NCBI GenBank assembly: GCA_008921705.1
Contig: VFFE01007015.1
Span: 397,684 to 461,683 of the forward strand
Source of the DNA: Burhinus oedicnemus
Taxonomy: Eukaryota; Chordata; Aves; Charadriiformes; Burhinidae
DNA: 64,000 nt
Direction of reading: 5' to 3'
Part shown: positions 1 to 12,200 of the stretch, piece by piece
Position numbering within the stretch: position 1 is the first letter of the stretch
Layout of the letters: every line of letters starts with the position of its first letter
Notes under the pieces: generated by a model
What the model was told of the DNA's origin: nothing
Database searches by the model: none
What the model saw: the letters and a program-made list of their open reading frames with translations, nothing else
Translations under genes and position numbers: made by a program

Positions 1-263
1 AGCAATAGGACAAGGGATAACAGTCTTAAACCAAAAGAGAGTAGATTTAAGATAGATGTAAGGAAGAAATTCTTTACTGTGAGGGTGGTGAGACGCCAGA
101 GACCGTTTTTTAGAGAAGTTGTGGAAGCTCCCATCGCTGGAATTGTTCAAGGCCAGGTTGGATTAGGCTTTGAGCAACCTGGTGTCCCTGCCCATGGCAG
201 AGGAATTGGATCTAGATGATCTTTAAGGTCACTTCCAACCCAAACCATTCTATGATTCTATGA
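1..263 (+). mobile_element. CR1 LINE, 3' end fragment (cut by window edge)
   Basis: This is the last part of a CR1 non-LTR retrotransposon. It reads through the usual C-terminal coding and 3' UTR sequence (the 'aggaagaaattctttactg' stretch near 60, then 'ggtgtccctgcccatggcag' near 181). It finishes with two tandem copies of the octamer ATTCTATG at 247-262, the diagnostic avian CR1 terminus. The 5' part lies outside the window. It resembles the 3' end of the CR1 at 17.7-20.5 kb, so both probably belong to the same 3'-end type. Confidence 0.93.
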
Positions 264-1609
264 AAAGTTTGGAGAAAAAAAGCCTCAGGAAGTTTCTGCT
301 CCCCAAAACTCTGTCCTTCCTGAAATATTGCATCATTGTATGGAAACAAAAGACATCCTTGCAGGAGTGGCAAGAAGGCAATTCATATTTCATTTTTACC
401 TCTATTCTAACTTACCATTTGGCAGTTACATATATTTGTGTTGTGATTGCTGGGATGGTAGTACCCAACTTCACAAGATGTTATGTCAATATATTTTTAA
501 ATCATCCTGACTCTGAGGGTAAAAGAAATTATTCTTAACTAACATTAGTAGTATTGCTACATTAATGTTTTTTGCCTTGGGGGAAAAAAAAAAGAAGTTG
601 TAAAAAATCCAGTTTCTCTACATTTGTTTCCCCTGAGTCTGAGAGCAGCTTCTCCCAGAGTATTTTCAGTTTTCTATTACTTCCACCCTGTTCACATTCT
701 ATCTCTAATTTCCAGGTGACAATGTATTGTGAAGGAGGTTTCTAAAGGGTTCCCCTGAAAGAAGAGAGGTTATTCGTCTTGGGAGGGTCTATAGAAGGTT
801 TTTTTAGAAATTAATGGATTTGGAGGCATGTAAGAGTATGTGTTATTGTCTGTATAGGGTTCAAATTCTTCTGAATAACTTTGCAGAAGTTGTGGAAAAA
901 AACAGTTGGTGAAAGAAAGCCCCTTGGAGCTGTTGTAACAGAAGTGCATAGGTATTTAAAAAGTCTTTTATGATACTCTGGTTTTCCTAACACAGTTGGA
1001 CACTATGCAGACAAAGTACCTGTCAGTATAGCGTTGTCTTCTTCACTTTCAGGGGTGTGTGCTTTTTGCATCTTATTTGTCTACTTTCCTCTCTCTTCAA
1101 CCTAACTTTTCTGTGGTTTCTGTGGTGGTTTTCTCTTTTTCTTTTTTTTTTTTTTTTTCGGTGTTTCTGTCACTCTATGAAACTTAGATCTCTCTGTTTA
1201 ATTGTGCTACATTCCCCTTCAAGTAACCTATTATAATGCAAATTACCAGCAGACTTGAATTCAAAAGGGTACTTTGTACAGGATTCATCTGATAAAAGCA
1301 GATGATTTCAAGGTCTCTGCCTGAGACACCCTAAGCTGTCTTTACAGCTAATAGACTGAAATAAGCACTTCTGCAACAGTATTAATTTTATCCTGAGATA
1401 ATTATTTACAATGAATCAGGTGACTTCCACCCTAAAAGAAACAATTTCCAGCTTGGGAAAAAGGAACAATGAGACCCTGAGCATGCAGTTTAGCTATGTT
1501 AATAATGCAAAAGTGAAAACCAAAAAGTCTGTTCTGTGAAAATGAAGGATGCACTCTGCCTTTGTCTGGGTAGTGCAGGCATCAAGAATTTCTAAGTTAC
1601 TAGCTATGT
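264..1609. other. Unique non-coding DNA
   Basis: AT-rich DNA without a recognisable gene. It holds a 17-base poly-T run at 1142-1158. The open frames here (92 codons at 260-538, 60 codons at 811-993) are short and begin in or beside repeat DNA. I see no coding evidence. Confidence 0.6.
1142..1158. repeat. Poly-T run
   Basis: Seventeen consecutive T bases, a simple homopolymer tract. No retroposon body is obvious on either side. Confidence 0.9.
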
Positions 1610-2193
1610 TGTCATGGTTTTTGCTGGGATGGAGTTGACTTTCTCACTAGCAGCTGGTATAGTGCTATATTTTGAGTTTGGGATGGGAATACTGTTGACA
1701 GTGCACTAATGTTTTTGGTTGTTGCTAAGCGGTCAAGGCCTTTTCTGCTCCTCACACTGCCCTGCCAGTGAGTAGGCTGGGAGTGCACAAAATATTGGGA
1801 GGAGACACAGCTAGGACAGCTGACCCCAAATGACCAAAGGGATATTCCATGCCATATGATGTCATGCTCATTATATAAGCTGGGGTAAGAAGAAAGAAGT
1901 GGGGGGTAGTTCAGAGTTACGGTGTTTGTCTTCCCAAGTAACTGTTACACATGATGGAGCCCTGCTTTCATGGAGATGGCTGAACAGCTGCCTGCCGATG
2001 GGAAGGACTGAATGAATTCCTTGTTTTGCTTTGCTTGCATGTGTGGCTTTTCCTTTACTTATTAAACTGTCTTTATCTCAACCCATGAATTTTCTCACTT
2101 TTACTCTTCTAATTCTCTTCCCTATCCCACCACTGGGTAAGTGAGTGAGTAGCTGTGTGGTGCTTGGCTGCCGGCTGGCATTAAGCCATGACA
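1610..2193 (+). mobile_element. Solo LTR of an avian endogenous retrovirus (ERVL-like)
   Basis: The element opens with TGTCATGGTTTTTGCTGGGA and closes with TTAAGCCATGACA, so it has short inverted TGTCATGG/CCATGACA ends and the TG...CA rule of LTRs. Inside are a TATA box (1872-1879), a poly-A signal ATTAAA (2061-2066) and the downstream 'ctgtctttatctcaaccca' segment. The LTR at 41.6 kb shares this segment. No gag, pol or env follows, so this is a solo LTR left by LTR-LTR recombination. The 5-bp flanks (tatgt and gttgt) match at only three of five positions, so the target duplication has decayed or an edge is off by a base or two. Assignment to the ERVL class is from general knowledge of avian LTRs. 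Confidence 0.88.
1872..1879 (+). promoter_or_regulatory. TATA box of the solo LTR
   Basis: TATATAAG lies in the middle of the LTR, about 180 bases before its ATTAAA signal. That is the expected U3/R layout. It would once have driven retroviral transcription on the plus strand. Present activity is unknown. Confidence 0.6.
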
Positions 2194-5100
2194 GTTGTAT
2201 ATATGAATGTGAAATTTTGTTGAATATTGAGACAGAATTTTTTTTTTATTTAAATGAATAACATATTTTATCATCTGAGTTCACTATGCTCACTTCTAAA
2301 ACAAATAAAATTGTCATCTCATTTATTTTTATTTACTTTTGTAAAAATTGCCCATTGTTCTGTAATGTAAGTGAAGATAATTTGGAGCTTCTTACATATG
2401 TATTGCTTGAAAAATTTGGAGCTCAGTTCAGCTTCCTAGAAATGGTAATCTGATATTGTTTGAGCTGACCTAACTTAGCATACCAATTAGCCTCCACATA
2501 CTAGTCTGGAAGGAAAAGAATATTTCTTTTCAGTGTTTAAGTGGTTATTTTGAACAAAATTCAGCTTATCTAAAGGCAGATATCTATAATAGCCTAGATA
2601 ATTCTGTCTGCATTAGAGCTACCTAAAGACAGGTGACAGGATTACATCCTTCCTCTAGATGCAATAAAAATGTCTAATGTATCTAAATTGGGTCACAGAG
2701 GGAAATTAGAAACCTAAATCTGAAATTATGAATTGAAAGATTCCTGGTTTATCTACTACTTCAGTTTAGAGTTTCCTGAACTTTTTAAATGACTCAAATT
2801 TCTGCTTTAAAGTTTCACTAGCATCTGAAGTTCTGTGCATAAATACAGAGGTCTCTCGGCAATACTGATCAGCTGAACTTGTATTCATCCACGTTCATAA
2901 AATATTCTTTTCCTTAGGAGTTTGGTACAGAAATTTTAAAACCATTCATAAGAATTAAATCCTCCACAAAATACAAACACCTAAAATTTGAGATTTCTTT
3001 TTTAAATAGTGCCATATGTGAAATTGTCCCTGCTTCAAATATTAATCAAATTATTATAACGTGTCCAGTGCCACTCCTTCAAACTGAGAGAAATTCAAAA
3101 GCTTATCTTCCACTTGTAGAAGGGAGAAGTAACCCAATGAACATTAGATCAAAAGCTCTTTTAGGAAGGGAGAGTGAGAGCAAACTGGGGCGGGGCAGGA
3201 GATGGTTTGTATGGAAATACGCAAAGTCATACTCCTTGGTGAACACATGGGACTCAGATAGTATAATAATGCAAGACATGTACAGACCTGATATTTTCAA
3301 ATCCAATGCATACATGTCTTAAACCTAGTGCATACACAAAATAGCAGTGGATGGTCTATTAGAACTTGAAGGCTAATCTGTTCCATCTCCTTTTTCTCAG
3401 GTAAAATAAATACTTCTAAATCTCCCTGGCTTATTTTTTCTAAACTGTTGCTACACATCTTCAAAACTAATGATTCTACAGCTTTCCTAACTAACTGCAT
3501 CTTCTCCTGCTTTTGGAGCTAGACAGATCTGAGTTTTTTATTTTTTTTCTTTGTTTTCATCTAGTCTGAAACTTTCTTTATTCAAAGTATGTAGCTTTCT
3601 TGTTCCTTTGGTGGTCATAAAGAGGAGTTTACCACTGTCTCTTCACAGTGCACTTCTACGGACTAAAATTTGTTCATTGCTCCTCTATTCTTCTCTTTTC
3701 TGTAATGGGGAAATCAAACAAACATAAACATCTTATTTCGACTTTTTTATTAGTTAACTTTTTTCAAAGGTTTAACATCCTTGACATTTTTATTCAGAAT
3801 GTCTTTCAATAAAACACTCGTATTAATATAACTTAGAGGAGCAGGGGAGGGAAGAGAGAGAGAAAAAAAAAAAAGGAGAGAATCCAACATTTTAAGTACT
3901 ATTTAGTTACGGTACTTCTAAGTACTTCCCCTACATGAAAGGAAATCTACATCTGACCTAAATTCTGACATATCTTTTGCTAGTACCATGCAAACTTATA
4001 TTTCAGGAACTATAAAAATAATATTTTATCCACAGTATAACACTTGAGATTAGTGGCAAATTGTATCACTGTGACTCAAGATGCTAAACAGACCTTTTTA
4101 ACAGTTAAATGTTGCCTTATTTCTGACAAAATCTAGTCAAGAAGAACCAAGTTACAGTTAACTCATATAGAGAAGGCTAATTGAAAAATTACAGTAGAAC
4201 AATTTCAGTGATTTTGAATGCCAAGAAAGCACAAAGGATGGGCTGTATATCCTCATTTAAAGGCTAGGAATTAATTTTAAGTTAATTGGATAGCTGAAAA
4301 GACACAAAGTAGAAGTCAGCCTAAGAAGACAATTAAATTTTGTCTCATTTTCAGTTAGATGTCAAAGGTTTTGTTATTATACCTCCATTATTTCTCCATA
4401 GTCGTCTCTGGCTCAATTCATTTGTTTGAATGCAGAACATTTATGCCATTTGGGAAGTTCTAGATGCCTACTTAGCTTCCAAAATAAGCCTCCAAGAAGG
4501 ATATCTGTCCCATATCATGCAATTTACATACATCACTGTGCTTTGGCTTCTATGTGGTATCTTAAACGCTTGTTTGGATGACTGGATCTAATCCTTAGTT
4601 TGAAGCAGAATTGCATCACTATCAACTGGACTGACTGGTGATAAAACCACTCTCTGGGATATGGGACACCACCTGATCTCCTTTCTTCCATTAGAATAAT
4701 GTGGGAGCAATCAAAATCCACATATTTAAATCCACATATTTTCTCCCTTTTCTCTTTAAAAAGCCTAGAAAAGGTTTGTTTTTTGCTCCTGAGGAATAAA
4801 GGTGAATCATTAGATGATTTTTTTTTAATAAAAAAGACTTTCCCAATCAATGTTATTTAGAACTCAGAACATACTCAAACTAAAAAATCCTTTCACTTTG
4901 TGGTTCTTCCTTTTCTCTTATTATTCACAGAATGAAAACTCAACACCATTCTGTATTACCCTTAAAATATATTTGTATGTTGACAGTAACCTCTATATTA
5001 TGCATTTTATAATGTAAAAAAGAAATCTTGATGATACATTTATAGATGGAAACTTGATATTGAAAAGCAAAATACTTCTGAGTGAGAAAAGAGAAGGCTT

Positions 5101-6896
5101 TGGGGGGATACCTAAACATATGAACTTCTAGTGTTTTGTATTTATTTGATATGTCTAGGATTTTTAGGATTCAAGTATTTAAAGTATTTCCTATAATTAG
5201 ATATGTATATGTTCTTATGTTATGGACAACCAATTAAAATCAAAGGCAGTTCAAACATAAAGTGAGAGAAACAAAGTGAAGAATCAAACTTATCCGATAG
5301 GTTTTAGAAAATATTCTATTCCTTTGCAAGTCAAATGCGATGATCACATTTTATGTCAAAACCACATTCACATTGCACTGGGCACACAAAGAGAAAGGAA
5401 TGACCACAATAAAAATGACAACAGATCTGTTAGCATGCCTACATCTGGAAATTGCTGTTTGTTTCTAAGGAACAGAGCACTTTGACAAATACACTGGGAC
5501 TTGACAGATGTGCTGTGGCCTAAGGATAATTAAAGTTGTTCTTACTTTCTCACCTGAAAACTTGTCTGTCTGTCTGTTTCAGGGTCCAACCATGCAAGCT
5601 GGTGCTTTCTGCAAGGCCACAGATTCCCTCAGCTTCAAAGTATATGTCAGAGAGGCAGTAGCTAAAGCCATATGGTTCAGATCTTACCTCCTTCATATGA
5701 AAGGTCTGCTAAAGCATTGCACTGAGGGAAATGTTGTGGCAGATACTGTAGTTCCACAGCCATGTATACACAAATGTGTCCCTGCAAATCTTCCACAAAG
5801 AACTGCTAACTAAATGTGATGCTGGTAGACGATGTCAGCAGCTCAGTTTATTAGTATTTCAGAAGCTTCTCTCACGATGCCTTTTTTTTTTTTTAAATTA
5901 TGTATTTATATGCATATATTAAATGATCATTTATGGCATTGAAATGTATGTTGTCAAGGATTTTTAATCTTTGACTGTTCAAGGCAGAATATATAACATG
6001 TTCCTTATTTAATCTCAAGTAGGCAATTAAGCTGATATGCTTATGTAACCATATTTAGAATATTTTATGCAATACTGAGAGAATAAAAATTATATAACTG
6101 ATCTAACTTGGTTCCCAGGGAAGCAGACAAGACTTTCTTAACCATCATTAAGAACAGGCTTAGACTTAAACACATGTCACAGGTCCTTTTAAACAAAGAT
6201 TCACATTATCTATTGGAAAAAAAATAACCAAAACAAAAAAGCAAAAAAACCAATTTAATAAGTATTCAAGCCACTAAAGTTATGCATGTAGGAAATAAGC
6301 TTCTTAGAGACATAGTTATCTTTGACAGGTTTATCACTGAAAAAAAGGAATCATTTAAAAAATGTGGATACCAGCATATTGTTTTAACTCTGTTAACATA
6401 AACTAAACAGTGTTTTATTGAGCAGAGGTTACAATGTCAGTATTACTATTTAAGCAACAGGCTTTTTTTGTAACAACTCTACCATTTGCTACAATGGTAG
6501 AAAAGTGAATATTATGTATCAAAGCTCTTTAGGCAAAAACTGTCTACATCAGCATCAACCTTAACTTGAGGTAATTTACTTCCCAAAGGCTAAAACTCTC
6601 AGCCCATTATTAAGTTTGCCTATGTCCTTGCCAATCTCGCATTTGCTCTCCCGATGCAAATCTGCTTGTTCTGCAATCAAATCCCAGCAAGGGCACACTT
6701 TCAGCAAGGCTCTGAACTCACGCATCCTGGCTGAGGAATATGACTCAATAATAGCTGTTACCATGCTAATAGGAGACCATGGAAAGTAATGAAAAGCAGG
6801 GAATTTTCTGAAGATAATAAGTAATTTTGCTCTTAAACATGACTAATGAGAAAAGAAACCTGGATAATCTGTTTTTATTGCCTCTCAGTGACCCAA
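2194..6896. other. Unique AT-rich non-coding DNA
   Basis: No gene or recognisable repeat apart from short tracts: a purine run at about 3845-3876 and a (TGTC)n tract at 5562-5577. The 105-codon minus frame (4533-4850) and 101-codon plus frame (5508-5813) lack similarity I can recognise. The second begins upstream of a pyrimidine-rich CAG at 5583, which looks like a splice acceptor but has no supporting context. Confidence 0.55.
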
Positions 6897-6983
6897 CGTA
6901 TGGGTGCAAGTATCAAGGTTTCGGCAGCAGGAGGGGTTGCAGGGGTGGCCTTTGTGAGAAGAGGCCAGGGCTGCCCCATGCTA
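6897..6983 (+). mobile_element. LTR fragment (start of the same family as the 35-kb LTR)
   Basis: The stretch with 'caaggtttcggcagcagg' followed by a G-rich 'ggggttgcaggggtggcc' and 'tgtgagaagaggccagg' matches the opening of the large avian LTR family. The other strand at 35.9 kb has the equivalent 'ttgccatg..aaacccaatgca' end. Only the first ~90 bases remain. Downstream sequence from about 6984 does not match. It is GC-richer than its surroundings. Confidence 0.55.
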
Positions 6984-8547
6984 GTGCTTCACACTAGCTT
7001 CTGTGTTGTACAGTGTAGATGAGGTTGAACATAGAAACAATCACAAAGAAGGGCTGTAATCTGATAAAGCAGGTGACTAGTGCCATTTGAGGTGCTCTTT
7101 AGTATCCAAGACATCTGTGCAGGTCTGTCTGAAATGATGTCAGACTTCCAGGATTGCCAAGTGCTACTGGAGGGGCTGCTGGAAGATGTGTGGGAAGCCA
7201 CAGTGCTTAAAAAGATATCAGCCAGCTGTGTCACAGGGATGCTAGCTTATTGTACTATTTATACTTCTGATTCCCTTCACAATATGTGTATAGTCTTATA
7301 ATATATTTCCCTTATACATAAAAAAGTCCAGTGTGCAGAATTATAATTATTTTCAGAGATATATTAATTAACACTAACATTTTAGCCTTTCTTTAAACGT
7401 TCAGAACTGCTTTCTATGCCACCTACCAGACTACTGATAGGTGAAATATCATACATGTCTTAAACCCTAGGAAAAAAGGAGATAATGAAAATTCATGATG
7501 CAGACATAATGAATTTTCTTGGTAACCTGAGATACAAAAGTGACTTTACAATCTTGTATTATATTCACAATTTGATAACACATTTAAATAATATTAAAGA
7601 GTGTGCTCATTATTTGATATTACAGCTGCAGTGAAGTTGCTTTTGTGCTAGTGTGTGGAGGGGATAGGATGTTCTTAAACCTTCCTTCCATGATTGGTTT
7701 CAAATAGGAATTCAAGGAATAAGAAAGGAGAGGTGAAGTTTGACACTGGTTAACACAGGAAATGAAAAGTAAAATTAACACTGGATTCTTCTGTCTCCTT
7801 TCTTACTCTGACTGTGAGAGAATAGTCATAAAGGTAAAAGGCCAAGTATAAGAATCCCCACAAATGGAACGATGAACTTCTGATTTGCAATTTTCTGGCT
7901 TTTTCTGCCATCAAGTTTTGCTACATTATCCTAAGGAAGATAAAACCGCAGGTCCTGAGGAACTATAGGTGAGGAAAATCTTCATGTAATGCTTTGTGCA
8001 GAAGGATAATTTACACCATGCACACTGACTGAGTGGCTGTCAGGGCAAGCATCATAGACAATATCTCACCACTAGTCTCCTTGTGGGACTTTGTGCTGAG
8101 AGCTGTGCTTACTCAGCATACATTTGTCTCAATGAAAGGGAAAAAAGGCAAATGAACAATAAAGCAACTCTTAAAATGCTGGCTGTAGTTATTTAATACG
8201 GTCAGATGCAATTGCTGAATGAATGGTAGGAAATAGTAAAAACATTATGCTGTGATATAGCCAGGAATATGCATCACATAGTGGAAAGAGTTAAAAGGGT
8301 GGGAAGAACTTCTAGCCCTTGTACCTGTGCCTTTCAACCACCACAGGTTTTGCAGATCTGCAGGAACACACTGTGTCACACATTGATAAATAACCTTAGT
8401 GTAAATCAAAAAACCCTCTGTGTTTATCTTAGTAGAAACAGAAAATATATTCACTTTTTATTAAGTACGATTTCAGAACTTTTAACATATAACTCTTCAT
8501 ATTCTATCAACTTTCATTGTTTTCTCCCCCTGTATATTGGAAATACA

Positions 8548-8571
8548 GTACATATATACATATATATGTAC
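8548..8571. repeat. AT-rich palindrome
   Basis: Two 10-base arms, GTACATATAT and ATATATGTAC, are exact reverse complements separated by ACAT. It is a simple-sequence palindrome of the (AT)n/(ACAT)n kind and could extrude a small hairpin. There is no sign of function. Confidence 0.75.
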
Positions 8572-9200
8572 ATTTGTTTTTCAGATATGTAAAAAAATGT
8601 AGAATTTCATACTATCTATCAAGCTAAAATATAAAGTTAACACACACTAATTTGTTTTAAAATCTATATTCTAACATGCAGATAACATTTTCTCATATCC
8701 TAGAAGACAACATAGAAAATATCTTGGCAAAATTTTAGTTTTTGTAGCAATTTCTAGCCTTACATGCAGAGTTAGTAAGATTTTAGAATTTTTGGAAATT
8801 TAATTTATTTAATTTCTCTAAGAATGACTTAGACTTTATATTCTAAGCTAGTTACTCATTATTCATCTGCACACCTTATTATAGTTCTTAAACTTTCTTT
8901 TGTTTCAGAGGTCACTTATGGGTGAATTGAATTCATTGGTTCTACAACTAATGTACATAACACAGATTGCTTAATTTAATGAGCTTTCAATTTCATAATA
9001 CTAGATAATCAGTAGAGAAGTAACTATGACTTTGAGCTATACCATAGTTACCTTGACTCTGCTGATAATTGGAAGATCTATTAATTCAGTGATGTTACAT
9101 TACAGCAAAACATACACTCCAATGCTTTTTACATCTGAACATTAAACTTTGTATACTTCATATATGATGTTATTAAACAGGTACTGCAACTATCTTTTCC

Positions 9201-9237
9201 AGTGGAAGTGTAACTAACTTGACTGTACACTTCCACT
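9201..9237. repeat. Perfect 12-bp inverted repeat with 13-base loop
   Basis: The left arm agtggaagtgta (9201-9212) and right arm tacacttccact (9226-9237) are exact reverse complements around a 13-base spacer. The arms are mixed sequence, not simple repeat, which makes the match notable in AT-rich DNA. At 37 bases it is shorter than a normal microRNA precursor, and pairing does not continue beyond the arms. It could be a remnant of a mobile element end, a structured RNA or chance. Confidence 0.7.
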
Positions 9238-12200
9238 TAATTTAACCACATGGGAAATGTAGTACTCCCCAATGATTTTCCTATTCACAGTGAAAACAGT
9301 GGGGCAATATGAGGTACAGATTAGGATCCTCAAATAAGAGTTTCAAGAAGAACATCATTCCAACAAGTCATACACAGCAACAACCCCCAAAAACTGCTTG
9401 CTATTAGAGAACTTCAGAACCTGAATAGTATGAATTTCATTATGTTTTCTAGGTTAGAGACAGTTGAAAGAGCTTTAACAGGGAAACAAGCTGATGTTAT
9501 TGCTTAAAATCACTTTACTAACAGAGTATCATTGTTCATAACCAACATAACTTTTAGCAGTCATATTTCATTGCATTCCTCTCTAGATTTACCTTAAGTA
9601 CTTGTTACCTAAATTCTTACTTCTACTCCCCCTGAAGTCAACCAGTGTAAACAGAAATGCTCATTGAAATTCAAATAGCTCAGACCATAAATTCATGGAA
9701 AGTAAACTGAATTATTCCTGACTGTGTTTTAAGTGCACCTTCAGGTTATAAGCAGTGAACAGTAAACATGTATATATCATAGAGTGTCCTCTAACTAAAA
9801 TTCATAGGTCTGCTCTAGCTACATTATTCTAAAAAACTTTCCCCTGTTACAGTGGCTCTAGTGTTTATGCCAGACTTGCTAATATTCTCCAATGTAATAT
9901 CATATCTACCGCAATTTGACAGTATTACTTCTTTAAATACTGATCACATGAAAGCTATGTCAGTTTTACAGTTCATAGTACACAATAATTTAAGTTCAGT
10001 GGAAAGCATAGCTAGATTTTATAAGTGCTTTTTTAACTGCAGAAAAATGCATCGTTTACTATGAAACATTTTAAAATGAGTATCAGGCAGTGTCTCAAAT
10101 CTGTCTAGCTTACTGGGCTGTAAACCATGATCCACTTAAGTGTCACAGAGAATTATCTTTATTTCTATGCCAAGTAGTCATGTAACTAGTATCAGTAAGC
10201 ATGTCTAAAACACAAGTCTATTTGTTCAACTGTTGTCTTCATACTGATCTAAAAAGTATATAACGACTGGTAGTAGCAATACACTGCTGTGTTGTAGGAA
10301 GCAGATCTGAAGAAAGATCAAGTATCACCTAAAATTAGATTAAGTATGTGCTTATTAAGAATGTAGAAAATAATGCCTAATGTGGCTCTTCTATGGCTCT
10401 CATAAGTCTTTTGACAGTGCAAGAAAACAAGAATTAATCTATGCAGATATTTTTTTGGTACATACAACTATCATATTTTTGCCAGCAGAACATTTTGGAA
10501 GTCACATAATCCTGACCTTCTTTTTAATTTTGTGTTGTTATTTTTGAGACAGTTGTTTCGTATTATCCCTGGCCCATATGTTCCATTTTCATATTGTTTC
10601 ATATCAAAGAACTTTATGAAAATCTGATTTACATTTCTTTTTTCATGTCATTATAAAGAGCATATGACTGTAAAGAAATAGTAATTCTTATCTTTGCAAG
10701 CACAGGTGTACATGCTACCTTTTTGTTTATTTCTTTGTTTTGTTCTTTTTAAACTTCAGCTATATTGCCACTAAAAGTAGAGAGAAAATTAGGATCCTGT
10801 ACTGCAAATAAACTAATACCAATACCAAAAATACTATTTTTTGTTTTACATCAGAATACAAGACAATACTTTGAAAAAAAGAGAAAGATCTGTCATGCCA
10901 AAACATCAAATAACCCAATGGTTAAGGAAATACCATAGGATGAGGCATTTCCAAACTGAATTCTTAGTCAGACAAAGGAGGGTTTTAAATTACCTGTTTT
11001 GTATTTAAAGAGAATGGCATTACTAGTCCTTGAAATGTTTGTTGATCCTTGTTCTTGCTTTAATTTATTTTTTCCTTTCTCCATAGACCTGAAAAAATTC
11101 CTTATGAAACAATTGATTTTGATCTTTCAGTTAGTGCTTAGGAGTTTTGGCATTAATTCTTCTTAACACAGAGTCTCAAATATTTTTGTCTGGCTTCTCT
11201 CTCTAATTTTAAAATGGAAATGTATAGTCTTTCATCTGTATGTGTATTATTTCATTTGTTGTTTCCCACTAATATGAATTCTGGACTTCAATTAATTCCT
11301 GGCCATGGCTCTTTTCGAATTTTCACTTTTGTGGGGGAGTTGGTTGCACTTCTTTCTAACTATGTCTTTTAACTGCTTGCAATTCTTCATTTTCTGGATC
11401 CAGACTCTTCATCTTGATTTATCTTTTAGTACCTGGTTTCTCCCTCTGCCTTATTCCTGTTGAACATGCTTTTATGTGTGAAGTTTACACTTTTATGAAA
11501 ATTACATGCAAGACATCTTGCTTACCACGAGTGTGTAGATTTTAAGTTATTTGTGCACTTTCTGTGTCTAGTTAATTTAATTATCTCCTATCCTCTTTAG
11601 GCCACAACCTGGGCTACTCAACAGTCATCATTACCTTGTGATTAACTGCATTTAAAACAATGAGGATTAAAAGAATAATTCAATCTTCTCTTCCAAACTC
11701 TTTTGTGTTCTGCTTTCCATTTAGTGAGCTATTTGTATTATGGTTATTTGTTAAATCACTAGAGTCAGAAAGCTGTACAAGGGTTCTTTTTTTCAGTCTG
11801 ATTTTAAAAATCATTTTGTTACTAATTCCAACACTTTGTAACTGCATCTCTCTTTTGGAAAGACTTTATATATTATACATAATTTCTTACCTATGTAAAT
11901 ATTTCTGTATTACTTCTACTTTTTTTTCTCTTATCTCATTATCCTATATTTTATAGGGCTGATATTTTCAGAGAAGCCTTAGATACCTAGTTATCCTTAA
12001 ATTCCATCTGTGAAAAACTTAATACTGCTAGAGGTATACTGCTAACACTGAACCATTTGCCATGTGAGGTTGGTTGTCCTCTCAGATGGTGGAAGACATG
12101 CCCTGGAGGCCAGGCCCAATATATGCACTGCATACACTAGTAGCTTTGTCTTACCTCTTGTGACATACTCATACATCTATGAGATCTTACGTACAGAAAA

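Noticed and set aside
4533..4850. 105-codon minus frame
   Set aside because: Low-complexity Lys/Phe-rich translation of AT-rich DNA. No family features, consistent with chance.
5508..5813. 101-codon frame with a splice-acceptor-like pyrimidine tract and CAG at 5583
   Set aside because: The pyrimidine tract is a (TGTC)n simple repeat. No convincing donor, partner exon or protein similarity is seen.
8548..8571. Palindrome considered as a microRNA or terminator hairpin
   Set aside because: It is a simple AT/ACAT repeat, too short and low-complexity to support either.
11660..11956. 98-codon hydrophobic frame resembling a membrane protein
   Set aside because: T-rich DNA gives Leu/Phe/Ile-rich translations by chance. 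No start context or conserved motif.
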